From NCBI RefSeq assembly GCF_019857225.1, contig NZ_JAFJSY010000013.1, positions 62,001 through 126,000 on the forward strand: DNA of 64,000 nt, in the 5' to 3' direction. Below the pieces are notes generated by a model. That model saw nothing but the letters and a program-made list of their open reading frames with translations. It was not told where the DNA came from and did no database searches. Position numbers and translations under genes: made by a program. The stretch comes from Streptomyces plumbidurans. Lineage in GTDB: Bacteria > Actinomycetota > Actinomycetes > Streptomycetales > Streptomycetaceae. Of the stretch, positions 25,760 to 33,909 are shown one piece after another (positions within the stretch are counted from its first letter, which is position 1; every line of letters begins with the position of its first letter).

Positions 25760-26377
25760 TCAGTCGAACCGCAGCGACCCCGTGCGGGTGCGCTTCAGTT
25801 CGAAGAGATCCGGGTCCGTCGCCAACACCCGGAAGCTGTCGAAGAGTTCGGCCGCGCGGGCGCCCCGGGGGATCGCCCGCAGCACCGGTCCGAACCACAC
25901 GGTTCCGTCCACGTGCAGGGTGGGTGTGCCCACGTAGCCGCCCGAGTCGGGCTCGACGCCCGCCTCGTGGCTGCGGCGTACGGCGTCGTCGTACGCCGGG
26001 TCGTGCGCGGCGGCGGCGAGGTCGGCGGGCAGGCCCAGTTCGGCCAGGGAGTCGGCCACCACCGCGTCGAAGTCCTCGGCCTTCTGCTCGTGGATACGGG
26101 TGCCGAACGCGGTGTACAGATCGCGCAGGACCTTCTCCCCGTGCCGTTCGGCTGCGGCCACGGCGACCCGCACCGGGCCGATGGACTTGTCTACCAACTC
26201 CCGGTACCAGTCGGGGAGTTCGTTGCCGATGTTGTGCAGGTACAGGCTCATCGCATGGAAGCGGAGGTCGAGCGGGCGTTCGCGCTCGACCTCCAGCAGC
26301 CAGCGGGAGGTGATCCAGGCGAAGGGACAGGCGGGGTCGAACCAGAAGTCGACCCGGGTGGGCGAGGTGTTCGTCAT
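25760..26377 (-). CDS. Mycothiol-dependent nitroreductase/DsbA-like protein (Rv2466c family)
   Basis: The 205-residue thioredoxin-fold DsbA-like protein begins [21 protein letters not shown]. The CPFA motif and the [20 protein letters not shown] segment match the Rv2466c family, described as mycothiol-dependent reductases that can activate nitro prodrugs. Only one active-site cysteine is present (CPFA), as in that family. ATG 26377 has no obvious ribosome site but lies seven bases after TAACGT, suggesting a leaderless transcript. An array of direct repeats lies upstream. Confidence 0.82.
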   Translation of the reverse strand: MTNTSPTRVDFWFDPACPFAWITSRWLLEVERERPLDLRFHAMSLYLHNIGNELPDWYRELVDKSIGPVRVAVAAAERHGEKVLRDLYTAFGTRIHEQKAEDFDAVVADSLAELGLPADLAAAAHDPAYDDAVRRSHEAGVEPDSGGYVGTPTLHVDGTVWFGPVLRAIPRGARAAELFDSFRVLATDPDLFELKRTRTGSLRFD

Positions 26378-26384
26378 GGTGTCG

Positions 26385-26413
26385 ACGTTAACGGGGCAAT
26401 GGTGCAATGTCCC
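26385..26413 (-). promoter_or_regulatory. Candidate leaderless promoter of the Rv2466c-like gene
   Basis: On the minus strand, GGGACA (26413-26408), a 17-base spacer and TAACGT (26390-26385) are followed by seven bases and then the ATG. The GGGAC...GTTA arrangement also loosely recalls the GGAAT-GTT promoters of oxidative-stress sigma factors (SigR/SigH), but the spacing is short for that class. Confidence 0.4.
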
Positions 26414-26487
26414 GGCCCATTCGAGCGTCGTGTCACTGGCCCAATTGTCACCGCCCAATGGCACTGCCCAATTGTCACTGGCCCAAT
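26408..26487. repeat. Direct-repeat array (four to five units of 13-15 bp)
   Basis: On the plus strand the units are TGTCACTGGCCCAAT (26431-26445), TGTCACCGCCCAAT (26446-26459), GGCACTGCCCAAT (26460-26472) and TGTCACTGGCCCAAT (26473-26487). A degenerate copy at 26408-26421 overlaps the putative -35 of the Rv2466c-like gene. The distal end runs into the stop codon of the next gene. This looks like a multi-copy regulator-binding site. Confidence 0.7.
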
Positions 26488-27068
26488 TTCGGATCCCGTC
26501 CGCTCGACGCGAGCGCGCGGTCGAAGACGGGTGCGTCGTCCGGCACGGGCACCGGGGCGGCGAAGCCGTCGTACTGGCGGTAGACGTCGCCGTGCTTGTC
26601 GACGACGTGCAGGACGAAGGCGGCGGTGTCGTCCGAGACGTGGAACTTCTGGCCGGTGGCGGTGGCGACGTCCCAGCCGTGCACGGCCATCTCCTTGATG
26701 ACCATCGAGGCGATGTCGAGCGCGGGCATTTTCGCCGTGCCGAAGTCCACGTCGCCCTCCCACACCGCGGGGTCGGCCCAGGCCGCCACCGCGCGGTCGA
26801 GCTGCGTCGCGTAGGCGGCGGGCCAATCGGGGTCCGCGGTGAAGTCGCGGGCGGTGAGTTCCTCGGGGAGGTTCTTGCGCAGGGCGCGGTGCTCCAGGCC
26901 GTGGGAGGTGTAGAGCACCCAGTGGTTGACCAGGGCGCGGACGTCCCAGTCGGGGCAGTGGGTGGGGTCGCCGAGCCGGTCCGCCGGGACGCCGCGCGCG
27001 ACACGCGCCGCCTCGGCGGCACACTCGGTCATGTACGGGTGCAGTTGCTTCGGGTCGTCGTACGTCAT
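26475..27068 (-). CDS. TIGR03086/maleylpyruvate isomerase N-terminal domain protein (DinB superfamily)
   Basis: The 197-residue protein begins [27 protein letters not shown] (first residues only matter here). [17 protein letters not shown] supplies the first metal-binding histidines, and [18 protein letters not shown] supplies the last. This is the mycothiol-dependent S-transferase/isomerase fold. The substrate is unknown. It lies upstream of the mycothiol-linked Rv2466c-like gene on the same strand; its stop codon falls inside the repeat array. Confidence 0.8.
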   Translation of the reverse strand: MTYDDPKQLHPYMTECAAEAARVARGVPADRLGDPTHCPDWDVRALVNHWVLYTSHGLEHRALRKNLPEELTARDFTADPDWPAAYATQLDRAVAAWADPAVWEGDVDFGTAKMPALDIASMVIKEMAVHGWDVATATGQKFHVSDDTAAFVLHVVDKHGDVYRQYDGFAAPVPVPDDAPVFDRALASSGRDPKLGQ

Positions 27069-27093
27069 GCACCCCACGCTAGGAAGGGCCCGC

Positions 27094-28134
27094 TCAGGAC
27101 TCTTGAACAAACGCGACAGCCTCGGCCGACTCGACAGCTTCGTCGGCCAGGCGGACGAGCTCGTCGATTCCCATCGAGCCCGGCTCACGGCGCTCGCGCG
27201 CGAAGGTGTTCGCCAGGTGCTGGAGCAGGTCGTTGAGCGGGGTCGGCACGCCGTGCAGCCGGCCCAGCAGGGCGATCTCGCCGTTGAGGTAGTCGGCCTC
27301 GATGGTGCCGGTGCCGCGGCTGAGCGACTGCCAGGAGGAGCCGCCGCCGCGCGGGGCGCCGTCGAGCGGCACCAGGTCGACCTTGTGGCCGCGCGTTGCC
27401 TGCTGCTCTTCTGCGCTCGCGTACGCGATCTTGGCGGCGTCCAGCACGCTCTCGCCCTCGGCGCGCACCCTCTCGTACAGCTCTCCCGCCTTGTCCCCGG
27501 CGATCGGCCCGGCGACGGCCTCCAGGGCGTTGCCCAGGTTGGACTGCAGCTTGGCGTACTGCCAGCGGGCCACGTCGGCCACGACCGGTGCCTCGAAGTG
27601 CGCCTCGGCCAGGTCGGCGGCGACCCGCCGGGCGGTCTCGTCGGTGCCGTGCGGGTGGCGGCCCAGGTGCAGGATGCCGGTGAGGGGGGTGCCCGCGGCG
27701 GAGACGGCACCCGGCTCGACGAAGGTCGCCGGCAGCCACACGCAGACGCCGTACACACGCCGGAAGACGCGCAGGGCGAGGCGCTGGCCCTCCACGCCGT
27801 TCTGGGCGCAGAACAGCGGCAGCCGCTCGGCCGCCGTGCCGCCGCCCGCGACCGGCGCGGGCCCCCAGGTCCGCAGCGCGCCCACGGTGTCCTGGGTCTT
27901 CACGGCGAGGACGAGTACGTCGTCGGTCCTCAACTCCCCCAGTTCGTCCGGCCCTTCGACGGCCGGCAGCCGGTGGGTGTACTCGCCGTCCGGCACCTTC
28001 AGCCGCAGCCCGCCGTCCCGCAGCGCGGCGAGATGCGCGCCCCGCGCGACCAGGACGACCTCGTGGTCCGCGCCCGCGAGACGCCCGCCGATGGCTCCGC
28101 CGACGGCCCCTGCTCCGATGATGATGTAGCGCAT
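27094..28134 (-). CDS. Ketopantoate reductase (ApbA/PanE) family oxidoreductase
   Basis: The 346-residue protein has an N-terminal NADP-binding Rossmann motif, MRYIIIGAGAVGGAIGGRLA. It has DDVLVLAVKTQDTVGAL and the C-terminal helical domain of the family, with AKLQSNLGNALEAV containing the catalytic-type lysine. It may reduce 2-dehydropantoate for CoA synthesis, but many Streptomyces paralogues act on other 2-keto acids. ATG 28134 gives the canonical N-terminus; upstream in-frame codons only add an atypical extension. Confidence 0.82.
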   Translation of the reverse strand: MRYIIIGAGAVGGAIGGRLAGADHEVVLVARGAHLAALRDGGLRLKVPDGEYTHRLPAVEGPDELGELRTDDVLVLAVKTQDTVGALRTWGPAPVAGGGTAAERLPLFCAQNGVEGQRLALRVFRRVYGVCVWLPATFVEPGAVSAAGTPLTGILHLGRHPHGTDETARRVAADLAEAHFEAPVVADVARWQYAKLQSNLGNALEAVAGPIAGDKAGELYERVRAEGESVLDAAKIAYASAEEQQATRGHKVDLVPLDGAPRGGGSSWQSLSRGTGTIEADYLNGEIALLGRLHGVPTPLNDLLQHLANTFARERREPGSMGIDELVRLADEAVESAEAVAFVQES

Positions 28135-28192
28135 GTCCCGAGCCTCGCACACCCGTGCGCGGGGCCGATCCCTACCCCGTGCGCGGGGCCGG

Positions 28193-28741
28193 TCACGGTG
28201 CGGTGAGTTCGACCAGCTTCACGACGGTGTTCCAGTTGCGGCTGGTGGCGATCACGCCCTTGTTGATGCGCGGCTTCGCCAGGTACTCGGCGAGCTTGGA
28301 GCGGCCGAGCCCGTCAGGGGCGTAGAGGTACAGGGCGCGGTCCCCGAGCCGGAACTCCTCCGGCAGGTATTTCTCCCGGTCGATCTCCGCGAAGCGCGCC
28401 TCGTCGACAGGTGCGGAGAAGTAGGTGACGTGCAGCTGCCTGCCCTCCAGCTCGGCCGCCGGGAACGGACAGGCCTCCGCGACCGCCCTGAGGTAGGCGT
28501 GGTCGCGGACGATGACGTCGACCGGGAAGCCGTAGTGCTTCTCGATCGCCTCGGAGAGCCGGGCGGCCAGGGACTCCTCGTCGCCGTGCGCGGTGGTGAA
28601 GACGGCCTGTCCGCTCTGCAGATGCGTGCGTACGCCCTCATAGCCGAGGCCGGTCATCAGCTGCCGCAGCTCGGCCATCGGCAGCTTCCTGCTGCCGCCC
28701 ACGTTGATCCCGCGCAGCAGCGCCGCATACGTCGTCGTCAT
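28193..28741 (-). CDS. DUF1697 domain protein
   Basis: The 182-residue protein carries the family-defining start TTYAALLRGINVGGSRKLPM and the C-terminal KPRINKGVIATSRNWNTVVKL. No enzymatic function has been assigned to this family. It is divergently arranged to the MMPL transporter across a 431-bp gap. Confidence 0.85.
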   Translation of the reverse strand: MTTTYAALLRGINVGGSRKLPMAELRQLMTGLGYEGVRTHLQSGQAVFTTAHGDEESLAARLSEAIEKHYGFPVDVIVRDHAYLRAVAEACPFPAAELEGRQLHVTYFSAPVDEARFAEIDREKYLPEEFRLGDRALYLYAPDGLGRSKLAEYLAKPRINKGVIATSRNWNTVVKLVELTAP

Positions 28742-28864
28742 GGCCCCAACCCTAGGACGGCCGTCGTGCCCCGTGGGGGTGGGCACGACGGCCGCGTCCG
28801 CGTGAGGCGGACTGCGCGAAACTCTGGCCGAACGACCCGGCCCGTAGCAACACCTACACGCAGC

Positions 28865-28892
28865 TGTGACTTGTTCAACAAGGTTCTGTAAT
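28865..28892 (+). promoter_or_regulatory. Promoter with a palindromic operator upstream of the MMPL gene
   Basis: TGTGAC (28865-28870) and TGTAAT (28887-28892) form a plausible -35/-10 pair with a 16-base spacer. The spacer is almost filled by the perfect palindrome CTTGTT-C-AACAAG (28870-28882). A repressor of MarR or TetR type bound there would block RNA polymerase. No regulator gene is adjacent. Confidence 0.5.
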
Positions 28893-28906
28893 CACAAAGA
28901 GGAGCG

Positions 28907-29032
28907 ATGCCGACGGACCGGACACGCACCGGAGACGGGGCGGAGACGAGCCGAGGACGGGCCGGTCACCCTGATCACTACCTTCGGGTAGCCCGGATAG
29001 ATGTAAGGGCCCGTGGTCCTCCCCAGCGGTGA
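28907..29032 (+). CDS. Possible 41-residue ORF in the MMPL leader
   Basis: ATG 28907 follows AAAGAGGAG (28896-28904) by two bases and encodes a short, Arg-rich, unrecognised peptide that stops at 29032. It is the first ORF after the candidate promoter. It may be a leader ORF for the MMPL gene or spurious. Between it and the MMPL start lies a small hairpin, CCCCGG (29063-29068) with CCGGGG (29076-29081). Confidence 0.3.
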   Translation: MPTDRTRTGDGAETSRGRAGHPDHYLRVARIDVRARGPPQR

Positions 29033-29172
29033 GTCCGCCGGGTCCGAGGGGATGAGTTCTCGCCCCGGCACTTCACCGGGGAGCACGACGAGATGCGCTT
29101 ACGCCGCCCATACCGTCGAAGCGGAAGGTGGCGGCACGGGGCCGTCACCGCGCAAGAGGGGGCAGGCCCGTC

Positions 29173-31434
29173 ATGGGGAACGGAGATTCGCGGGTGCGGG
29201 GCATGGCCGCCCGGGCCGGCGGCTGGAGCGCCCGGCACCGCTGGGCCGCCGTCGGTATCTGGGTGCTGTTCGTCGTCCTGGCGATGGGGCTCGGCTCCGC
29301 GGCGGGCCGGGTCGACCTCAAGGACAGCGATCAGCTCAAGGGCGAGACGCACACCGCCGCAAAGATCATCGACGACGCGGGGATCAAGGAGCCGGCCGGC
29401 GAGACGGTCCTGATCCAGGCGAAGGGCGACGGGCTCAAGGCCACGGACGCCGACTTCAAGGCGGCCGTCGGCGCCGTCGTGAAGGCCGTCGACGCGACCG
29501 GCAAGGTCACGGACGTGAAGTCGCCGTACGTCACGCGGACGATCTCCAAGGACGGGCGCAGCGCGCTGGTGCAGTTCGACATGCGCGGCGACGCCGAGAG
29601 CGCGGGCGACCGCGTGGCGCCCGTACTGAAGGCCGTCGACGGGGTGCAGAAGGACCACGAGACGCTGCGGATCGAGGAGATCGGCAGCGCGAGCATGCAG
29701 AAGACGTTCGACGACGCGTTCGGGGACGACTTCCAGAAGGCCGAGCTCTCCGCGGTGCCGGTGGCCCTCGGCATCCTGCTCATCGCGTTCGGCGCCCTGG
29801 TGGCCGCGCTGCTGCCGGTCGCGCTGGCGATCACCGCGATCATGGCGACGATGGGCCTGATGGGCATCGTCAGCCACATCCAGCCGATGACCGACACCGC
29901 CAACTCCGTGATGCTGCTGGTCGGTCTGGCCGTGGGCGTCGACTACTGCCTGTTCTATCTGCGCCGCGAGCGCGAGGAGCGGGCCGCGGGCCGGGACGGG
30001 CAGACGGCGCTGCGGATCGCCGCCGCCACCAGTGGCCGCGCGATCATCGTCTCGGGCATCACGGTGTGCGTGGCGATGGCGGGCATGCTGTTCACCGGGC
30101 TCGCCACGTTCGAGGGGATGGGCCTGGCCTCGCTGATGGTCGTCGCGGTCGCCATGGTCGGCTCCGTGACCGTGCTGCCCGCGCTGCTGTCGCTGCTGGG
30201 CGAGCGGGTCGAGAAGGGGAAGGTCCCGTTCCTGGCCAAGGCCATGGAGCGGCGCGCCGCCCGCACGAACGGGGAGAGCCGGTTCTGGACCGCGGTCCTG
30301 CGCGGCGTGCTCAAGCGGCCGCTGGTGTCGGTGCTGGTCGCGGCCGGCGCGCTGCTCGCGATCGCGGCCCCGGCGGTCGGCATGAAGACCCAGAACCTCA
30401 CGCTGGACCAGGAGTTCGGGAACTCGCTGCCGATCGTGCAGACGTACAACCGCGTCAACGACGCCTTCCCGGGCGGCTCCGAGCCGGCCGAGGTGGTCGT
30501 CAAGGCGAAGGACATCAACGCCCCCGAGGTGAAGTCCGCGCTCGCCGACTTCAAGGCGCGGGCGATCAGTTCGGGTGCCACCCGCGGCCCGGTCGAGATC
30601 AAGCTGCACGACGCGCAGAACGTCGCCTACGTCTACGTCCCGCTCGTCGGCGGCTCCGACCTCGACAAGGCGGGTGCCAGCCTGGACAAGCTGCGCGACG
30701 AGGTACGGCCCGCCACGCTGGGCACGGTGGACGGGGTGCAGGCACCGATCACCGGGCAGGTGGCCGGCTCGCACGACTTCAACGACCAGCTCGCCGGAGC
30801 CGTGATCCCGGTCTTCGCGTTCGTCGTGGTCTTCGCCTTCGCGCTGATGCTGCTGTCGTTCCGCTCGCTGACGGTCGCGATCACGTCGATCCTGCTCAAC
30901 CTGCTGTCGGTGGGCGCCGCCTACGGCATCCTCGTCGCCGTCTTCCAGCACGGCTGGGGCGCGTCCCTGGTGGGCGCGGAGGGCGTCGGCGCGATCATCA
31001 CCTGGCTGCCGCTGTTCCTGTTCGTGATCCTGTTCGGGCTGAGCATGGACTACCACGTGTTCGTGGTCTCGCGGATCCGTGAGGCGCGCATGCGGGGCCG
31101 TACGACGCGGGACGCGATCCAGCACGGTGTGGTCACCACGGCCGGTGTCGTCACCAGCGCCGCGATCATCATGGTCGCCGTGTTCGCGATCTTCGGCACG
31201 CTGTCGATGCAGTCCATGAAGCAGATGGGCGTGGGCCTCGCGGCCGCGGTGCTGATCGACGCGACGATCATCCGGGGCGTGCTGCTCCCCGCGGTGATGG
31301 CGCTGCTCGGCGAGCGCAACTGGTATCTGCCGAAGTGGCTGCACCGACTGCCGGACCTGACGCACGACGAGGCCGCGGAGGCCGTGGTCGCGCCCGCGGC
31401 GCGGGACGACGAGGGTGAGCCGCTGCGGGTGTGA
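29173..31434 (+). CDS. MMPL family (RND-type) transporter
   Basis: The 753-residue membrane protein has two halves, each with one membrane segment, a large extracellular loop and a bundle of about five more segments. Examples are VGIWVLFVVLAMGLGSAAGR at the N-terminus, SVMLLVGLAVGVDYCLFYLR in the first half and LFLFVILFGLSMDYHVFVVSR in the second. The GxDYxxF/MDYHxF tyrosine-aspartate motifs are the proton-relay pairs of MMPL proteins. These export lipids or drugs; substrate unknown. ATG 29173 is used; an in-frame upstream start at 29128 is possible. It ends at a strong convergent hairpin. Confidence 0.88.
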   Translation: MGNGDSRVRGMAARAGGWSARHRWAAVGIWVLFVVLAMGLGSAAGRVDLKDSDQLKGETHTAAKIIDDAGIKEPAGETVLIQAKGDGLKATDADFKAAVGAVVKAVDATGKVTDVKSPYVTRTISKDGRSALVQFDMRGDAESAGDRVAPVLKAVDGVQKDHETLRIEEIGSASMQKTFDDAFGDDFQKAELSAVPVALGILLIAFGALVAALLPVALAITAIMATMGLMGIVSHIQPMTDTANSVMLLVGLAVGVDYCLFYLRREREERAAGRDGQTALRIAAATSGRAIIVSGITVCVAMAGMLFTGLATFEGMGLASLMVVAVAMVGSVTVLPALLSLLGERVEKGKVPFLAKAMERRAARTNGESRFWTAVLRGVLKRPLVSVLVAAGALLAIAAPAVGMKTQNLTLDQEFGNSLPIVQTYNRVNDAFPGGSEPAEVVVKAKDINAPEVKSALADFKARAISSGATRGPVEIKLHDAQNVAYVYVPLVGGSDLDKAGASLDKLRDEVRPATLGTVDGVQAPITGQVAGSHDFNDQLAGAVIPVFAFVVVFAFALMLLSFRSLTVAITSILLNLLSVGAAYGILVAVFQHGWGASLVGAEGVGAIITWLPLFLFVILFGLSMDYHVFVVSRIREARMRGRTTRDAIQHGVVTTAGVVTSAAIIMVAVFAIFGTLSMQSMKQMGVGLAAAVLIDATIIRGVLLPAVMALLGERNWYLPKWLHRLPDLTHDEAAEAVVAPAARDDEGEPLRV

Positions 31435-31457
31435 ACCCACCGAACCCGCCCTGGGTG

Positions 31458-31492
31458 AGGGCCCGTTGGCTGCCGGGGAGCCAACGGGCCCT
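31458..31492. terminator. Bidirectional terminator between MMPL and mgt
   Basis: AGGGCCCGTTGGCT (31458-31471) and AGCCAACGGGCCCT (31479-31492) form a perfect 14-bp stem with a seven-base loop, followed by TTCCTC. It lies between two convergent genes and can serve both. Confidence 0.85.
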
Positions 31493-31495
31493 TCC

Positions 31496-32716
31496 TCATG
31501 CCTGATGCTTGCGCAGTTCGGCCTCGACGAGGTCGGCCGCCCGCCGCGTGCCCCCCTCCCGGGTCATCTCGGCCCGGATGTCCCGCAGCCTGCGGGCGAC
31601 TTCGGGATCGTCGACGAGCGCGAGGGCGGCTTCTCGCAGCGTCTCGGCGCTCGCCTCCTCGGTGTCGATACGGCGTGCGACGCCGAGACCCACCAGCATG
31701 TCCGCGTTGCCGAACTGGTCCACGGCCTGCGGTACGGCGATCATCGGCGTGGCCGTGCCCAGGCCCTCCTGGCTGCCGCCCGCACCCGCGTGCGTGACGA
31801 ACAGGTCGGTCTGCCGAAGGATCGCCAACTGCGGTACCCAGGACCGCACTTCGACGTTGTCCGGCAGGTCACCCAGCTCCCCGGGGTCCACATGCGTGCC
31901 GACCTGGAGCACCAGGTGCCAGCCCGGCAGCTCGGCGAAGGCCTTCGCGCACTCGCGGTAGAACGCGGGCTGCTTGGTGAAGGCCGACCCGAGCGAGACG
32001 AGCACGACCTTCTCGGCACCCTCCGGACGCTGCCAGTCGCCCTCGGCACTGCGGTCGCCCTGACAGGCTCCGACGAACGTGTACACGCTCTCGTCGACCC
32101 GGCCGGCGTTCGGCTGCATCGCCCTCGGGATCAGGACGAGCGAGCGGTCGGGCCGGCCGACGAAGGGGTCCGGGTGCAGGGCGATGCCGTTCTCCTCCAG
32201 CCAGCCCTGGAAGCGGGCGTAGTACGCCTGTCCGCGCGGGGTGCGCTTCGGCTCCGCCCACATCGGCTCGGCGACCTCCTCCTCGTACCCCTCCCAGGCG
32301 ACCAGGTTGGGTGACAGCGAGACGGCGGGCACGCCCCAGCGGTGGGCGAGGACGCGGGCCGGGTACGACGTGATGTCGTGCAGCACGAGATCCGGCTCGT
32401 CCCCCTCGTACGCCTCGGTCAGCTGCGGCAGCGCCTGGATCGCGTCGTCCAGGAACAGCTCGACGTGGTCGAGGAGTTCGCTGCCCCAGGCCTTCGGGTC
32501 GGCGTCGGGTCCGGGCAGGACGGAGTTCCACAGCTTGGGCTCGGCGCCGGTCGCGGCGACCTTCTCGGCGAACGCGGGCGGGATCGCGTACGTGACCCGG
32601 TGCCCCCGCGCGACGAGCTCGCGGATCACCTCCAGGCTGGGGTTCACATGCCCGTGGGCGGCGATGGAGAACATCGCGATGTGGGCGGGGCGGGTGGCGG
32701 GGGCTCGGCTTGTCAT
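31496..32716 (-). CDS. mgt: Macrolide-inactivating glycosyltransferase (OleD/MgtA type)
   Basis: The 406-residue GT-B fold enzyme starts [20 protein letters not shown], where the catalytic-type histidine follows SIAA. The C-terminal UDP-sugar site is [29 protein letters not shown] followed by [15 protein letters not shown]. OleD/Mgt enzymes glucosylate the 2'-OH of macrolide desosamine and so inactivate the drug (established). It lies downstream of erm on the same strand, as in the lrm-mgt pair of S. lividans. A palindromic operator lies 16-32 bases upstream of the ATG. Confidence 0.9.
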   Translation of the reverse strand: MTSRAPATRPAHIAMFSIAAHGHVNPSLEVIRELVARGHRVTYAIPPAFAEKVAATGAEPKLWNSVLPGPDADPKAWGSELLDHVELFLDDAIQALPQLTEAYEGDEPDLVLHDITSYPARVLAHRWGVPAVSLSPNLVAWEGYEEEVAEPMWAEPKRTPRGQAYYARFQGWLEENGIALHPDPFVGRPDRSLVLIPRAMQPNAGRVDESVYTFVGACQGDRSAEGDWQRPEGAEKVVLVSLGSAFTKQPAFYRECAKAFAELPGWHLVLQVGTHVDPGELGDLPDNVEVRSWVPQLAILRQTDLFVTHAGAGGSQEGLGTATPMIAVPQAVDQFGNADMLVGLGVARRIDTEEASAETLREAALALVDDPEVARRLRDIRAEMTREGGTRRAADLVEAELRKHQA

Positions 32717-32731
32717 GTGATCGACGCTAGG

Positions 32732-32748
32732 CGAGACGATACGTCTCG
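32732..32748. promoter_or_regulatory. Palindromic TetR-type operator candidate upstream of mgt
   Basis: CGAGACG-ATA-CGTCTCG is a perfect 7-bp inverted repeat located 16 bases upstream of the mgt start codon and 33 bases downstream of the erm stop. It would let a TetR-like repressor control mgt separately from erm. No such regulator is encoded in the window. Confidence 0.55.
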
Positions 32749-32780
32749 TGCAACCGCAATACTTTCCGTACGTCACCGTC

Positions 32781-33608
32781 CTACCCGCCCAGTACGTCGT
32801 GCAGCCGCAGCCAGCGCTCCGGGGACACCTCTCCGACCAGGACCCCGGGGTCAAGCCCCGCCGCCCGGAACGCGGCGTCGACCCGGCGCCGCGGGTACGC
32901 CCGCCGCAGCGAGGCGTGCAGCGAGCCGCCGACGCCTGAGAAGCCGAGTTCGACCAGGTGCCGCCAGCCGGCGTAGGCGTCGCGGTCGAGCAGTGGGGTG
33001 GCGCGCCGTTCGATGCGTACGATCCCGGCGTCGACGCGCGGCACGGGCCGGAAGCGGCGTCGGGCGACCCGGCCGACCAGTCGCCACTCGTGGCACGGCC
33101 AGCTGAGGACCGTGACCAGGGTCCAGCTGCCGTAGTCGCCGGTGCGTTTGCGGGCGTATTCGAGCTGGGTGAGGAGGGTGGCCTCGGTGAGTGCGGGGGC
33201 CCGCAGGCACCAGTCGACGATCGCGCTGGTGCGGTGGAACGGCAGGTTCCCGGCGACGGAGAACGGCGTGTGCGGCGGGTCGGCGTGCAGGAAGTCGCCG
33301 CCGATGACGGTGACGTGGGGTGTGTCCGCGAAACGGAGGCGAAGTGCCGGGAGCAGTCGGCGGTCGATCTCGTACGCCCGCAGCTCTCGGCAGCGGGGTG
33401 CTAGTCGCTCGGTCAACGCGCCTTTTCCTGCGCCGACTTCGAGCAGGAGGGGGGTCTCGTGTCCGTGCGGGACGGCGAGGCGGGCCAGATGTTCTGCGGC
33501 GGCGCGGTCGGCGAGGAAGTTCTGCGAGAGCGTCTGGCGGAGCTGTCGCGGGTGCTTCTGGGGGAGCTTCTGCGAGCGCGCGCGGGAGGTCGGGCGGGGG
33601 CGGGCCAT
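32781..33608 (-). CDS. erm: 23S rRNA (adenine-N6) methyltransferase, Erm/Lrm family
   Basis: The 275-residue SAM-dependent enzyme methylates A2058 of 23S rRNA, giving macrolide-lincosamide(-streptogramin B) resistance. Motifs are RQTLSQNFL, the SAM-binding [15 protein letters not shown] and the catalytic NLPFH. Whether it mono- or dimethylates cannot be told from sequence; the neighbouring mgt favours an Lrm-like type. ATG 33608, with AAGGA at 33621-33617, is preferred over an in-frame TTG at 33707. The upstream leader is highly structured and carries a small ORF, suggesting translational attenuation. Confidence 0.93.
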   Translation of the reverse strand: MARPRPTSRARSQKLPQKHPRQLRQTLSQNFLADRAAAEHLARLAVPHGHETPLLLEVGAGKGALTERLAPRCRELRAYEIDRRLLPALRLRFADTPHVTVIGGDFLHADPPHTPFSVAGNLPFHRTSAIVDWCLRAPALTEATLLTQLEYARKRTGDYGSWTLVTVLSWPCHEWRLVGRVARRRFRPVPRVDAGIVRIERRATPLLDRDAYAGWRHLVELGFSGVGGSLHASLRRAYPRRRVDAAFRAAGLDPGVLVGEVSPERWLRLHDVLGG

Positions 33609-33618
33609 GGCCTGCGTC

Positions 33619-33671
33619 CTTGTCTTCCGTGAGAAGGGAGAGGGCAGCCGAGGCCCTGGCCGGAAGACAGG
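33619..33671 (-). promoter_or_regulatory. Hairpin masking the erm ribosome binding site
   Basis: On the minus strand, TGTCTTCCG-type sequence (33669-33661) pairs with CGGAAGACA (33629-33621). The inner AGGGC/GCCCT arms extend the structure. The 3' arm runs into the erm Shine-Dalgarno AAGGA (33621-33617), so folding should hinder initiation at 33608. Confidence 0.6.
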
Positions 33672-33731
33672 AAGCGAGCATGCACGGGGCGCGGGGCGTG
33701 CCGCCAAGGGGTCACGCGCCGCGAGAAGGGA

Positions 33732-33845
33732 TCAGCGGGTGCGGCTCTCCGTACCGGTCAGGGCACCGGGGCCACGACGCCTCCGTACGGAGTGCGTGGT
33801 GCCCCGGCCGAGACCGGAGTCGGTGATCGCGTTGCAAGCTGCCAC
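33732..33845 (-). CDS. Putative erm leader peptide (37 aa)
   Basis: GTG 33845 to TGA 33732 encodes 37 residues starting MAACNAITDSGLGRG and containing TTHSVRRRR at residues 16-24. Arg/Lys-X-Arg/Lys (+X+) is the known macrolide-dependent ribosome arrest motif. As I recall, the ErmDL leader starts with a similar MTHSMRLR. The GTG lies seven bases after the TAGCGT -10 box and has no ribosome site, so it may be translated from a leaderless mRNA. Arrest here would free the erm start downstream (inference). Confidence 0.55.
   Translation of the reverse strand: MAACNAITDSGLGRGTTHSVRRRRGPGALTGTESRTR
33766..33807 (-). promoter_or_regulatory. Hairpin spanning the arrest codons of the erm leader ORF
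   Basis: A nearly continuous 42-base imperfect palindrome runs from CCGGGGCCACG through the CTCCGTACGGAG core to CGTGGTGCCCCGG. The THSVRRRR codons lie in its central part. The core could also pair with GTACGGAG further downstream in the mRNA (near 33753), giving alternative folds, as in classical erm attenuators. Confidence 0.55.
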
Positions 33846-33882
33846 GGACGGAACGCTAGGGGGGTGGCCCCTCACGGGGCAA
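33843..33882 (-). promoter_or_regulatory. Promoter of the erm transcript
   Basis: On the minus strand TTGCCC (33882-33877), an 18-base spacer and TAGCGT (33858-33853) form a SigA-type promoter. Initiation is expected at or next to the GTG at 33845. Confidence 0.5.
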
Positions 33883-33909
33883 CGGGTTTTCCAGCGGCGC
33901 TGCCGCCCC

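Noticed and set aside
25760..27022. 420-residue minus ORF fusing the Rv2466c-like protein to an N-terminal extension
   Set aside because: The extension is an out-of-frame reading of the neighbouring TIGR03086 gene; a promoter and repeat array lie between.
33413..33715. 100-residue ORF overlapping the erm start on the minus strand
   Set aside because: It runs into erm in another frame with no supporting motif; the 33845-33732 ORF fits a leader better.
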